From Syntrophaceae bacterium UBA1163 (lineage in GTDB: Bacteria; Desulfobacterota; BSN033; UBA1163): a stretch of DNA of 24,043 bases. The position numbers and the translations under genes were made by a program. The stretch covers positions 1 to 24,043 of the forward strand of contig DBZJ01000223.1 of assembly GCA_002311635.1 (NCBI GenBank), written 5' to 3'. How positions within the stretch are numbered: position 1 is the stretch's first letter; every line of letters begins with the position of its first letter. This document shows, in pieces, positions 1 to 7,277 of the stretch. Under the pieces are notes generated by a model, which saw nothing but the letters and a program-made list of their open reading frames with translations, did not search any database and was not told where the DNA came from.

Positions 1-120
1 CTCAACGTTGGGACACTACTAATGAATTATGAGTTATGAATTTCAATTCTTAACTCTAAACTCTCAATTCTTATTTCATCTGTTGCCTCTTCTTGCTAAC
101 TTTGGTATCTTGTTGAAATT
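1..120. repeat. AT-rich intergenic low-complexity hairpin repeat
   Basis: This gap precedes meaB. Short words such as 'gaattatgagttatgaatt' and 'aactctaaactctcaattc' are partly reverse complements of each other, so roughly positions 22-75 can fold into an imperfect hairpin. I see no open frame, and no good Shine-Dalgarno sequence before the ATG at 121. The same style of word repeat, with different sequence, fills later gaps in this operon. Confidence 0.5.
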
Positions 121-1092
121 ATGAGTCTGGCCACACGAATTTTGAAGGGGGATATCCGGGCGGCCTCCAGGCTAATGCGGGATATTGACGATCGTATCCC
201 AAGCGCTCTGCAATCATTGAAAGAGCTTTATCCCAAGACAGGAAGGGCTTATATCGTCGGGATTACTGGTCCTCCGGGTTCCGGTAAGTCCACCATTGTT
301 GATAAGATGGTGGACATCTTTCGCAAGGAAGGGAAAAGCCTTGGGATTGTGGCTGTCGATCCGACCAGTCCTTTTTCCGGAGGAGCAATCTTAGGAGATC
401 GAATCCGGATGCAGCGTCACGCCACAGACGAAGGCGTATTTATTCGCTCCCTGGCGACCCGCGGGTGTCTCGGTGGCCTTTCCCGCTCGACCCAAGATAT
501 TATCAACGTGATGGATGCGATGGGAAAGGACATCATCCTGGTTGAAACGGTGGGCGTCGGGCAGGATGAAGTAGAGATTGTCAACACGGCCTATACCTCT
601 ATTGTCGTCCTCGTCCCGGGATCAGGAGATGATATACAAGCAATCAAAGCTGGGATTATAGAAATCGGAGACCTCTTTGTTGTCAACAAATGTGATCGCG
701 ACGGGGCAGATAAGGTGGAACGAGATCTCAGAATGGTTCTCGAGATGAGTCCGAGGAGAGACAACGGTTGGGAGCCCCTCATTTTTAAAACAGAGGCAAC
801 CTTGGGGAAAGGGATCTTTGAACTGGTTCACGGGATCTATCGTCATAGGCAGGCCTTGGAACAGGGTAAAGGCTTTGAGAAAAAGTTGAGAGAAAGGACC
901 AAGACGACCTTTCTGGAAATCCTTAAGACAGAAGCCACATCCCATTTTATTGAGAAACTCGAAAAAGAGGGAGAATGGGACAAGATCATCGATGACCTAA
1001 TCTATCGCCGGATTGACCCTTACTCCATGGCCGAAAGGGTGATGGCCGATGAAGTGACCAATTATCATTGCAAAATGAAAAATCAGAAATGA
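121..1092 (+). CDS. meaB: MeaB/ArgK-type GTPase, methylmalonyl-CoA mutase chaperone
   Basis: A 323-residue P-loop G-protein of the MeaB family, which gates cofactor loading of, and protects, adenosylcobalamin-dependent methylmalonyl-CoA mutase in the cytoplasm. Visible motifs: the P-loop GPPGSGKST at residues 50-58, the family segment DPTSPFSGGAILGDRIRM at about 80-97, a Walker B/switch region ending in ETVGVGQ at 142-148, and the guanine-specificity motif NKCD at 189-192. The length is normal for MeaB. The N-terminus (MSLATRILKGD) matches the usual family start, although no clear Shine-Dalgarno precedes it. It is the first gene of a + strand cluster with the mutase subunits and the epimerase, which supports the chaperone role over the old name 'lysine/arginine transport ATPase ArgK'. 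Confidence 0.95.
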   Translation: MSLATRILKGDIRAASRLMRDIDDRIPSALQSLKELYPKTGRAYIVGITGPPGSGKSTIVDKMVDIFRKEGKSLGIVAVDPTSPFSGGAILGDRIRMQRHATDEGVFIRSLATRGCLGGLSRSTQDIINVMDAMGKDIILVETVGVGQDEVEIVNTAYTSIVVLVPGSGDDIQAIKAGIIEIGDLFVVNKCDRDGADKVERDLRMVLEMSPRRDNGWEPLIFKTEATLGKGIFELVHGIYRHRQALEQGKGFEKKLRERTKTTFLEILKTEATSHFIEKLEKEGEWDKIIDDLIYRRIDPYSMAERVMADEVTNYHCKMKNQK

Positions 1093-1170
1093 AACAACGA
1101 GGTGAAATAGGAATTCAATTTCAAGGATCACGAATCACGGGCACGGACACGAGAAAAGGGGGAGGCCTTT

Positions 1171-2745
1171 ATGGGATCGATCGACGCAATTCGAAAGGAG
1201 CTTGAAAAAAGGAGATCTGAAGCCTCGTTGGGTGGAGGTCAGGAAAGAATCGATAAGCAGCATCGAGACGGGAAATTGACTGCCCGTGAAAGAATTGATC
1301 TTCTCTTCGATCCTGGAACGTTTGTTGAACTGGACCGTTTTGTCACCCATCGTTGCACCGACTTTGGGATGGAGAAGAAGAAGTTTTTTGGGGATGGCGT
1401 GGTGACAGGTTATGGAAAGATTGAAGGCCGCCTCGCGTTCGTCTTTTCGCAGGATTTTACTGTATTCGGCGGGGCTCTGGGAATGGCTTTCGCGGAAAAG
1501 ATTTGTAAAGTGATGGACCTCGCCATGAAGACAGGAGCCCCGATGGTTGGTTTAAATGATTCTGGAGGAGCAAGAATTCAAGAGGGGGTAGAGAGTCTTG
1601 CCGGTTATGCCTATATTTTTCTGAGAAATGTCCTCTCCTCTGGTGTGATTCCCCAAATCTCAGCCATCATGGGGCCTTGCGCAGGAGGAGCCGTCTATTC
1701 CCCAGCCATGACCGATTTCATCCTAATGACCAAGGGGACAAGCTATATGCATATCACGGGTCCGGACGTCATCCGGGCAGCCTTGGGTAAGACAGAGACC
1801 CCGGACGGAAAGCCGATCACCTCTGAACTCTTAGGAGGAGCAAAGGTCCACATGGGAAAAAGTGGAGTGGCCCATTTTGCTGGCGAGAGTGATGAGGATA
1901 CCATTCACCTGATCAAGGAGTTGATCCGATTTTTCCCACAGAATAATCGGGAGAAGCCGCCGATCATCGAATGTGCGGATGATCCCAATCGAATGGATGA
2001 ATCGTTAGAGACGGCAGTCCCGGAAGATTCCAAGAAGGCCTACGACATGAAAAAAGTGATTCTGCCGACTGTGGATAACAGCTATTTCCTTGAAGTCCAG
2101 AAAGATTGGGCCAAGAACATCATCGTCGGTTTTGCCCGTTATAACGGAATGCCCGTGGGGATTGTGGCTAATCAACCTAATTGGCTGGCCGGATCCCTCG
2201 ACCCAGATTCTTCGGTGAAGGCCGGCCGATTTGTTCGCTTCTGTGACTGTTTCAACATTCCTATTGTCACCTTCGTCGATGTCCCGGGTTTTCTTCCCGG
2301 GATGGATATGGAGGAGAGAGGAATCATTCGTCACGGATCTAAACTCCTTTACGCATTCTGTGAAGCGACGGTCCCAAAGATTACGATCATCACCCGCAAA
2401 GGTTATGGGGGGGCCTACGATGTCATGTCGAGCAAACACATCCGGGGAGATATCAATTACTGTTACCCCACCGCCGAAATCGCAGTCATGGGTGCAGAGG
2501 GGGCGGTGAATATCATCTTCCGAAACGAAATTAAAGAGGGGAAAGATCCCAAGGAAGCGCGGCAGCAACTGGTTGCCGAATATCATGAGAAATTTGCCAG
2601 TCCTTATAAGGCCGCGGAATTAGGATATGTGGATGAGATCATCGAGCCTGAGGAGACCCGTCCGAAAATTATCCAGGCTCTGGATATTTTGAAGACAAAA
2701 GTCGATACCAATCCCTGGCGGAAACACGGGAACATACCCTTATGA
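1171..2745 (+). CDS. mmdA: Methylmalonyl-CoA/propionyl-CoA carboxyltransferase subunit (MmdA/PccB/12S type)
   Basis: A 524-residue acyl-CoA carboxyltransferase with two crotonase-like halves. It moves a carboxyl group between carboxybiotin and propionyl-CoA/methylmalonyl-CoA. The N-terminal half holds SGGARIQEG at residues 131-139 and the oxyanion-hole segment [12 protein letters not shown] at 168-179. The C-terminal half has the matching glycine-rich segment [15 protein letters not shown]. The full length is as expected. A strong Shine-Dalgarno (GGGGGAGG, from 1155) sits five bases before the ATG. Sequence alone does not separate propionyl-CoA carboxylase beta, transcarboxylase 12S and methylmalonyl-CoA decarboxylase alpha. 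No biotin carboxylase, biotin carrier or membrane decarboxylase subunit is in the window, so the partner is encoded elsewhere. The neighbouring mutase and epimerase fix the substrate as the propionyl/methylmalonyl pair. Confidence 0.92.
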   Translation: MGSIDAIRKELEKRRSEASLGGGQERIDKQHRDGKLTARERIDLLFDPGTFVELDRFVTHRCTDFGMEKKKFFGDGVVTGYGKIEGRLAFVFSQDFTVFGGALGMAFAEKICKVMDLAMKTGAPMVGLNDSGGARIQEGVESLAGYAYIFLRNVLSSGVIPQISAIMGPCAGGAVYSPAMTDFILMTKGTSYMHITGPDVIRAALGKTETPDGKPITSELLGGAKVHMGKSGVAHFAGESDEDTIHLIKELIRFFPQNNREKPPIIECADDPNRMDESLETAVPEDSKKAYDMKKVILPTVDNSYFLEVQKDWAKNIIVGFARYNGMPVGIVANQPNWLAGSLDPDSSVKAGRFVRFCDCFNIPIVTFVDVPGFLPGMDMEERGIIRHGSKLLYAFCEATVPKITIITRKGYGGAYDVMSSKHIRGDINYCYPTAEIAVMGAEGAVNIIFRNEIKEGKDPKEARQQLVAEYHEKFASPYKAAELGYVDEIIEPEETRPKIIQALDILKTKVDTNPWRKHGNIPL

Positions 2746-2848
2746 ATGCGGATTGTTAATTGCGGAATGCGGAGTTTTAAACCCCTGATCAGAAAGAATT
2801 TTAATTCCAAATTTTGTATTCCGCAATCCGAAATCCGACATCCGCAAT
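2746..2848. repeat. Intergenic imperfect long hairpin between mmdA and mutase gene
   Basis: The gap starts directly after the stop codon of the carboxyltransferase and ends at the mutase Shine-Dalgarno. The left arm is built from 'gcggatt/tgcggaatgcgga' words. The right arm, about 2815-2848, has 'ccgcaatccg' and 'atccgcaat' words, which are its approximate reverse complement. The exact palindrome CTGATCAG at 2785-2792 lies close to the centre. No reading frame of note. Confidence 0.55.
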
Positions 2849-2859
2849 AGGAGTAGATC

Positions 2860-4515
2860 ATGGCCAAAAACATTCGAGACGAATTTGAGAGGTGGGAAAC
2901 GTCGATCCTCAAGAAAACCCTCTCAAAGGCAGCCGAGAGGGAGCCTGTTTTTAAGACAACTTCCCACATTGCGCTGAAGCGCCTCTATACTCCCCTGGAT
3001 ACCGCTGACCTGGATTACTGTGATGATTTCGGCTTTCCCGGAGAGTTTCCGTTCACTCGCGGAGTCCAGCCGACCATGTACCGGGGTCGACTCTGGACCA
3101 TGCGCCAGTACGCCGGATTTGCCACGCCGGAGGAAACCAATAAACGCTATAAGTATCTCCTGGAGCACGGACAAACGGGTTTGAGCGTTGCCTTCGACCT
3201 TCCGACGCAGATTGGTTACGATTCGGACCACCCTTTATCTGTCGGGGAGGTTGGAAAGGTGGGCGTCGCCATCGATACCTTGAAAGATATGGAGATCCTT
3301 TTTGACGGCATCCCTTTGGATAAGGTCTCCACTTCCATGACGATCAACGCCACCGCCGCTATCCTTTTGACGATGTATCTCGCTATGGCAGAAAAGCAAG
3401 GGGTGAAAAGCGACGTCCTTCAAGGAACGATTCAGAATGATATCTTGAAGGAATACGCAGCGAGAGGAACTTACATTTATCCCCCGCTCGAATCGATGCG
3501 CATCGTCACCGATATTTTTGCATTTTGCAAAAACCATGTCCCCCGATGGAACACGATTAGCATCAGTGGCTATCATATGCGTGAGGCAGGTTGCACGGCT
3601 GTCCAAGAAGTGGCCTTTACGATCGCCGACGGCATCGCTTACGTGGAGGCAGCCATTCGGGCGGGTCTCGACGTGGATTCTTTTGCCTCCAGGCTCGCCT
3701 TCTTTTTTTGTTGCCATAATACCTTCATCGAAGAGATTGCAAAATTCAGGGCGGCTCGAAGGCTTTGGGCAAAAATCATGAAGGAACGATTCAAAGCGAA
3801 AAGGGACGAGTCGTGTATGCTGCGGTTTCACACTCAGACGGCCGGCTGTTCGCTCACCGCTCAGCAGCCCGACAACAACGTGGTGCGGGTTGCCTTCCAG
3901 GCCCTGGCAGCCGTGTTAGGAGGGACACAGTCGCTGCATACCAATTCCAGGGACGAAGCCTATGCCTTGCCCACCGAAGATTCTGTCAGGCTTGCGCTGA
4001 GAACCCAGCAGCTCATCGCTTACGAAAGCGGCGTCGCCGATTTAATCGACCCTCTCGGAGGGTCTTATGCCGTGGAAGCCCTTACGGGGGAGATAGAGAA
4101 AAGGTCGATGGAATACATCGAGAAAATCGAGACGATGGGAGGGGCGATCAAAGCCATCGAATCAGGTTATATTCAGGAGGAGATTGCCGAAAGCGCTTAT
4201 CAATACCAGAAGGAAATCGAAGCCAAAAAGCGGATTATTGTCGGATTGAACCAATTTCAGGTCGAAGAGCAACCCCTTAAAGATATCCTTCGTATCAAGC
4301 CCGAAGTGGAACAATACCAGAAGCAAAAACTCGCACGGGTTAAGAAAGAGAGAGACAATGCCAAGGTGAGAGAGGCCTTAGCCGTTCTGAAGAGAGCTGC
4401 CGAGGGCACGGATAATGTGGTGCCCCCTATTTTGGAGGCCGTTAAGGTCTACGCGACATTAGGAGAAATCTCGGACACCTTGAGAGACGTATTCGGGGAA
4501 TATAGAGAACGATAA
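2860..4515 (+). CDS. mcmA1: Methylmalonyl-CoA mutase, catalytic (large) subunit, split type
   Basis: A 551-residue TIM-barrel catalytic chain of an adenosylcobalamin-dependent acyl-CoA mutase, converting (R)-methylmalonyl-CoA to succinyl-CoA. It lacks the C-terminal B12 domain, which is encoded by the next gene. Comparing from memory with the Propionibacterium enzyme, [16 protein letters not shown] at about 72-87 carries Tyr84 (Tyr89 equivalent), and ARGTYIYPP at 201-209 carries Arg202 (Arg207 equivalent). SISGYHM at 234-240 holds His239 (His244 equivalent). Tyr plus Arg at these places marks methylmalonyl-CoA specificity; isobutyryl-CoA mutase has Phe and Gln. The rest of the sequence otherwise resembles the archaeal/isobutyryl-like branch. 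The C-terminal 80 residues form the charged linker. The Shine-Dalgarno AGGAG (2849-2853) lies six bases before the ATG. Confidence 0.95.
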   Translation: MAKNIRDEFERWETSILKKTLSKAAEREPVFKTTSHIALKRLYTPLDTADLDYCDDFGFPGEFPFTRGVQPTMYRGRLWTMRQYAGFATPEETNKRYKYLLEHGQTGLSVAFDLPTQIGYDSDHPLSVGEVGKVGVAIDTLKDMEILFDGIPLDKVSTSMTINATAAILLTMYLAMAEKQGVKSDVLQGTIQNDILKEYAARGTYIYPPLESMRIVTDIFAFCKNHVPRWNTISISGYHMREAGCTAVQEVAFTIADGIAYVEAAIRAGLDVDSFASRLAFFFCCHNTFIEEIAKFRAARRLWAKIMKERFKAKRDESCMLRFHTQTAGCSLTAQQPDNNVVRVAFQALAAVLGGTQSLHTNSRDEAYALPTEDSVRLALRTQQLIAYESGVADLIDPLGGSYAVEALTGEIEKRSMEYIEKIETMGGAIKAIESGYIQEEIAESAYQYQKEIEAKKRIIVGLNQFQVEEQPLKDILRIKPEVEQYQKQKLARVKKERDNAKVREALAVLKRAAEGTDNVVPPILEAVKVYATLGEISDTLRDVFGEYRER

Positions 4516-4516
4516 A

Positions 4517-4715
4517 AGCAAAGGGCATGGAGCATAGAGCATAGGGATATGGAAGCACCAAATCCCAAGCACCAAATCTCAAATAAATCTCAATCACCTA
4601 AATTCAAAACGAAATCTTTTCGGTCATTTGAAATTGGAATTTGGAGCTTATTTGGGATTTGAAATTTGTGATTTGGGATTTTGGACGCTATGCGCTCTGC
4701 TCATTGCGCTTTGCG
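4517..4715. repeat. Nested ~200-nt imperfect palindrome filling the gap between mutase subunit genes
   Basis: The outer arms are 4517-4546 (words agcaaaggg, ggagcatagagcat) and 4686-4715 (cgctatgcgctctgc, gcgctttgcg), approximate reverse complements. The inner arms are about 4557-4606 (caccaaatccc, ccaaatctcaaat) and 4629-4683 (gaaattggaatttgg, atttgggatttg). An exact small hairpin CGAAA-TCT-TTTCG lies at 4610-4622. All layers centre near 4616, so the whole gap, from just after the stop to just before the next Shine-Dalgarno, can be read as one long imperfect hairpin. Confidence 0.65.
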
Positions 4716-4730
4716 AATTTGGAGGTATTT

Positions 4731-5129
4731 ATGGCCCGAAAGATAAGGGTGCTCATTGCAAAGCCAGGATTGGACGGTCACGACAGGGGCGCCAAAGTGA
4801 TTGCACGGGCCCTGAGAGATGCCGGGATGGAAGTGATCTACACCGGAATACGACAAACCCCTGAACAGATTGCAAGCGCGGCCATCCAGGAAGACGTAGA
4901 CGTTGTAGGTCTCTCCAGTCTCTCCGGCGCCCACAACAATCTTTTTCCAAAGGTTGTTCAGATTCTCAAAGAAAAGAAGGCGGAAGATATTCTCGTATTT
5001 GGAGGAGGGATCATCCCTGTCGAAGACATTCCCGCCCTGAAAAAAGCTGGAATTCGGGAGATCTTTCAACCCGGCGCCTCTACAGAAGACATTATTCAAT
5101 ACATCAGGGAAAACGTCAAAACCACGTGA
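4731..5129 (+). CDS. mcmA2: Methylmalonyl-CoA mutase, B12-binding (small) subunit
   Basis: A 132-residue flavodoxin-like cobalamin-binding domain that supplies adenosylcobalamin to the catalytic chain encoded just upstream. The B12 signature D-x-H-x-x-G is present as DGHDRG at residues 15-20, with His17 the predicted cobalt ligand. It is followed by the SLSGAHN segment and the GGGIIP loop that contact the nucleotide tail. The start at 4731 was chosen because GGAGG (4721-4725) lies five bases upstream and the protein then begins [18 protein letters not shown], the standard start of this family. Upstream in-frame ATGs run into the hairpin repeat and are not credible. Split large/small subunits are typical of archaea and many anaerobic bacteria. 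Confidence 0.95.
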   Translation: MARKIRVLIAKPGLDGHDRGAKVIARALRDAGMEVIYTGIRQTPEQIASAAIQEDVDVVGLSSLSGAHNNLFPKVVQILKEKKAEDILVFGGGIIPVEDIPALKKAGIREIFQPGASTEDIIQYIRENVKTT

Positions 5130-5133
5130 ATCG

Positions 5134-5183
5134 CCCCTCACCCGTTCCCTCTCCCCCTCGGGGGAGAGGGGGAGAGTGCGGGG
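5134..5183. repeat. GC-rich intergenic hairpin repeat (CCCTC/GAGGG type)
   Basis: A perfect 11-bp stem, CCCTCTCCCCC (5147-5157) with GGGGGAGAGGG (5160-5170), is flanked by outer CCCC (5134-5137) and GGGG (5180-5183). It sits between the stop of the B12 subunit and the epimerase Shine-Dalgarno. No T-run follows, so it is better called an intergenic repeat or RNA-processing hairpin than a terminator. Confidence 0.6.
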
Positions 5184-5197
5184 TAAGGAGAAAAACA

Positions 5198-5608
5198 ATG
5201 GTTAAGAAGATTAATCATATTGCTGTTGCGGTGAATAACATCGAAGAGGCAGCGAAGTTCTACCAGAACGTCCTGGGGCTAAACCTCTCAGGGGTGGAGG
5301 TGGTGACCGCTCAAAAGACAAGAGTGGGGTTTCTCAAGATCGGGGAGTCCAATATTGAATTGGTCCAGCCTGCCGGGCCCGATTCTCCCCTTGTCAAATT
5401 TTTGGAGACTAAAGGCCAGGGTATCCATCACATCTGTTTTGAAGTGGATGACGTGGAAGCGGAGGTGAAAGCGTATCTCGAAAAAGGAATAGCGCTGATT
5501 GACCAGAAGCCAAGACCTGGGGCTCACGACACAAGAGTCGCTTTCGTCCACCCCAAATCCTCAAGTGGTGTTCTCATCGAGCTTTGCGAACTCCCAAAAC
5601 GCCACTGA
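5198..5608 (+). CDS. mce: Methylmalonyl-CoA epimerase
   Basis: A 136-residue vicinal-oxygen-chelate (glyoxalase-fold) enzyme that interconverts (S)- and (R)-methylmalonyl-CoA, linking the carboxyltransferase product to the mutase substrate. Two beta-alpha-beta-beta-beta modules are visible. Likely metal ligands are His7 (INHIAVAV), a residue of the IELVQ strand (Glu54 or Gln57), one of His77/His78 (HHICFEV) and Glu128 (GVLIELCE), which also match the human enzyme pattern. The start at 5198 was chosen because TAAGGAG lies seven bases upstream and the protein then begins at the conserved first strand. An in-frame start at 5126 would translate the GC-rich hairpin and is rejected. It is the last gene of the mutase cluster. 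Confidence 0.93.
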   Translation: MVKKINHIAVAVNNIEEAAKFYQNVLGLNLSGVEVVTAQKTRVGFLKIGESNIELVQPAGPDSPLVKFLETKGQGIHHICFEVDDVEAEVKAYLEKGIALIDQKPRPGAHDTRVAFVHPKSSSGVLIELCELPKRH

Positions 5609-5660
5609 GAGCGTGTAAAAAAATTAGAAAACCGATAAAAATAGAATCGGACCCGCAAGG

Positions 5661-5800
5661 GTGGTTCTCTTGGAGAACTTTAGAGCGGAACCTCTTACCG
5701 GCAACTTTTCGCGGTCTAATCGTAGTAGCTTCATGTGCCTACTGCCACGAATGGTTGCACACCTCTGATGCCACGCATTCTAAAGTTTGGAAAGAGAGCC
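5661..5800. repeat. Imperfect inverted repeat enclosing ~90 bases, possible miniature element
   Basis: The left arm 5661-5685 (gtggttctcttgg...aactttaga) is an approximate reverse complement of the right arm 5776-5803 (cattctaaagtttggaaag...agccat). The right-arm core 'cattctaaagttt' recurs exactly at 7221-7233. The interior has no convincing gene. Together with flanks to 5609 and 5859, this is the only content I see between the epimerase and the next gene. It could be a degenerate miniature transposable element or a dispersed structured repeat. Confidence 0.4.
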
Positions 5801-5859
5801 ATCCTGAAAGGGCTGAGACATAAGAGGAACAATTTTTTCTCACCTTCCAAGTCACTCAG

Positions 5860-6543
5860 ATGAACGAGAATCCCGCCACTTACCTGATTATCGGATGCGG
5901 TCGCTTTGGAAGCCGGGCTGCAGAGAGACTACTTCAAAATAATCCCCGCTCAAGAATCATCGTTGTCGATCGGAGCAAAGGGGCTCTCAAAAAAGTCTCT
6001 CATCTGCCTGTAGAATCCGAGGTTTGCGATGGAACGTTATATCTCAAACAATTTCTATCAAAGAGCCGAAAAGCGGACTATATCATCCCCTCGGTTCCCT
6101 TCCACCTCGCTTTTGAATTCATTCTTTCTCAATCAAAGCCTTGGGGTGGAAAAAGAGCAGAGGTCCCTCCCCTTTCCGGGCTGCCCAACCCCATGATAGG
6201 TAAAACAGGTGATCTCTATACCAGCCTTGCCACTTTTCTTTGTCCCGAGGACTGCCCCGAACCCGCTCAATATTGCACCATCACAAAGCAAAGGCGCCCG
6301 AAGCCCCTCTATCGGATCTTAGAGGATATGAAGGAGCATTTTGAATCAAGTGTGATCCGCAGCCGACAACTGGCGCCCGGAGTTGGAGGATACTCGCCGG
6401 AGGCGTTGTTGGACTTATTCGAGAGTATAAAGAAAAGGATGGAGCCTCGTCGCACCATCCTGATCAGCACCTCTTGCCGTTGCCACAGCGTCACCTCTGG
6501 GCTGTCGTTTTCACCCAATAAGAAATCACGTGCCACGCATTAA
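5860..6543 (+). CDS. Unrecognised Rossmann-fold protein with cysteine motifs
   Basis: A 227-residue protein of unknown function. Residues 8-45 look like a nucleotide-binding Rossmann unit: hydrophobic strand, G-C-G-x-x-G at 12-17, then VVDRS with Asp37 where NAD-binding proteins place an acidic residue. This resembles TrkA-N or siroheme-synthase N-termini, but no transporter or methylase domain follows. The middle region contains FLCPEDCPEPAQYC with Cys128, Cys132 and Cys139. The C-terminus has CRCH (Cys206, Cys208, His209), so a bound metal or iron-sulfur cluster is possible. There is no signal peptide or membrane segment. The start has only a weak ribosome site, but the Rossmann strand begins eight residues in, so it cannot be far off. 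It stands alone on the + strand. Confidence 0.75.
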   Translation: MNENPATYLIIGCGRFGSRAAERLLQNNPRSRIIVVDRSKGALKKVSHLPVESEVCDGTLYLKQFLSKSRKADYIIPSVPFHLAFEFILSQSKPWGGKRAEVPPLSGLPNPMIGKTGDLYTSLATFLCPEDCPEPAQYCTITKQRRPKPLYRILEDMKEHFESSVIRSRQLAPGVGGYSPEALLDLFESIKKRMEPRRTILISTSCRCHSVTSGLSFSPNKKSRATH

Positions 6544-6620
6544 TACGTAATTGCCAAACCAGAAAAGGACTCTTCCAGGCTTTGCATTGGTATTATCTCC
6601 CTCTTGTATCCCTCTTATTT

Positions 6621-6641
6621 CCCCCCTTGATTTAAGGGGGG
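6621..6641. repeat. GC-rich palindrome between convergent genes
   Basis: CCCCCCTT (6621-6628) and AAGGGGGG (6634-6641) form a perfect 8-bp stem with loop GATTT. Another G-run follows at 6645-6651. It lies between the ends of two convergent genes and could stop transcription from either side, but neither strand has a clear T-run, so a dispersed intergenic repeat is as likely. Confidence 0.55.
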
Positions 6642-6714
6642 ATAAGGGGGGTTAGGAGCTGGGATTTATACCCCTCCTGAAGAGCGCACCTTGGCGCCAC
6701 TGAACGGCACAAAT

Positions 6715-7170
6715 TTATTCCACCTTGAATTTAACGTCTTTCACCACTTTCCCGTCGGAATTCCTGATTTCTACTTTCCAGTCCCCTTTTAATCCTCTTA
6801 AATTCTTGTAAGCGTTGGTCCTCCACTTCGGTCCCATCTTGAGCGGCACACTGAATTTCGACAGCTCTTTGTCACCATTAAACCAGACAAAGGAGACCTC
6901 TGTATCTTTAGCGATATCGGTTGCCTCTAAGAAGCAGTAGACCTTCTCTGCCGAGGCAGGGAACGTCTCCGCAACCCCCACGGGCTCACCATCCTCCACT
7001 CCCGTTCCAACAACCAACCGTTTCACTGCGAAGGCAGCTGCCTCTTTCCCCATCTCCTTGGCAGGGGTTTCTTGTTTGGCTTTTTCCTGCCCATAGACCG
7101 GAAGACCCATTCCCAATACAGCTACAACCAATAAGACCAACATCCATGTCCATGCCGCATGCTTCTTCAT
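6715..7170 (-). CDS. DUF2914-family secreted protein
   Basis: A 151-residue exported protein of unknown function. Residues 1-27 are a signal peptide: MKKH, a hydrophobic stretch, and likely cleavage after VYGQ or nearby. A short charged linker follows (about 28-47). The remaining ~100 residues form a beta-rich domain that I recognise as the DUF2914 type: it begins FAVKRLVVGTGV, then VYCFLEATD, VSFVWFNGDKEL, and a C-terminal WKVEIRNSDGKVV strand pair. It is expected in the periplasm. A strong Shine-Dalgarno (AAAGGAGAT) precedes the ATG. It lies 107 bases downstream of the selenocysteine-type thioredoxin gene on the same strand and may share its transcript. Nothing in the sequence gives a substrate. 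Confidence 0.8.
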   Translation of the reverse strand: MKKHAAWTWMLVLLVVAVLGMGLPVYGQEKAKQETPAKEMGKEAAAFAVKRLVVGTGVEDGEPVGVAETFPASAEKVYCFLEATDIAKDTEVSFVWFNGDKELSKFSVPLKMGPKWRTNAYKNLRGLKGDWKVEIRNSDGKVVKDVKFKVE

Positions 7171-7206
7171 CTTGATCTCCTTTCGTTAAGAGTTAGTTTG
7201 CAAACC

Positions 7207-7245
7207 GTCTGCCGTCGCCACATTCTAAAGTTTCGGAAAGCAGAC
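7207..7245 (-). repeat. Hairpin carrying the second copy of the cattctaaagttt motif
   Basis: GTCTGC (7207-7212) and GCAGAC (7240-7245) are perfect 6-bp arms. The loop contains 'cattctaaagttt' (7221-7233) followed by 'cggaaag', matching the right arm of the repeat at 5776 apart from one inserted base. It lies in the gap between the thioredoxin-like gene and the DUF2914 gene, so it would be a transcribed hairpin in their mRNA. Confidence 0.45.
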
Positions 7246-7277
7246 TCACCTGCCAATCGAGAACAACTTAAGGCGAA

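Noticed and set aside
1..120. Cobalamin riboswitch ahead of the B12-dependent mutase operon
   Set aside because: No B12-box-like sequence is visible in the 120 bases available; the gap is an AT-rich repeat.
2005..2586. Long minus-strand reading frame inside the carboxyltransferase gene
   Set aside because: Antisense shadow of a well-conserved gene; no recognisable motifs.
5584..5823. 79-residue + strand reading frame after the epimerase gene
   Set aside because: It begins inside the end of the epimerase gene, has no ribosome site and runs across the inverted repeat; composition is not protein-like.
6621..6641. Intrinsic terminator
   Set aside because: The stem is strong but neither strand has a following T-run; listed as a repeat instead.
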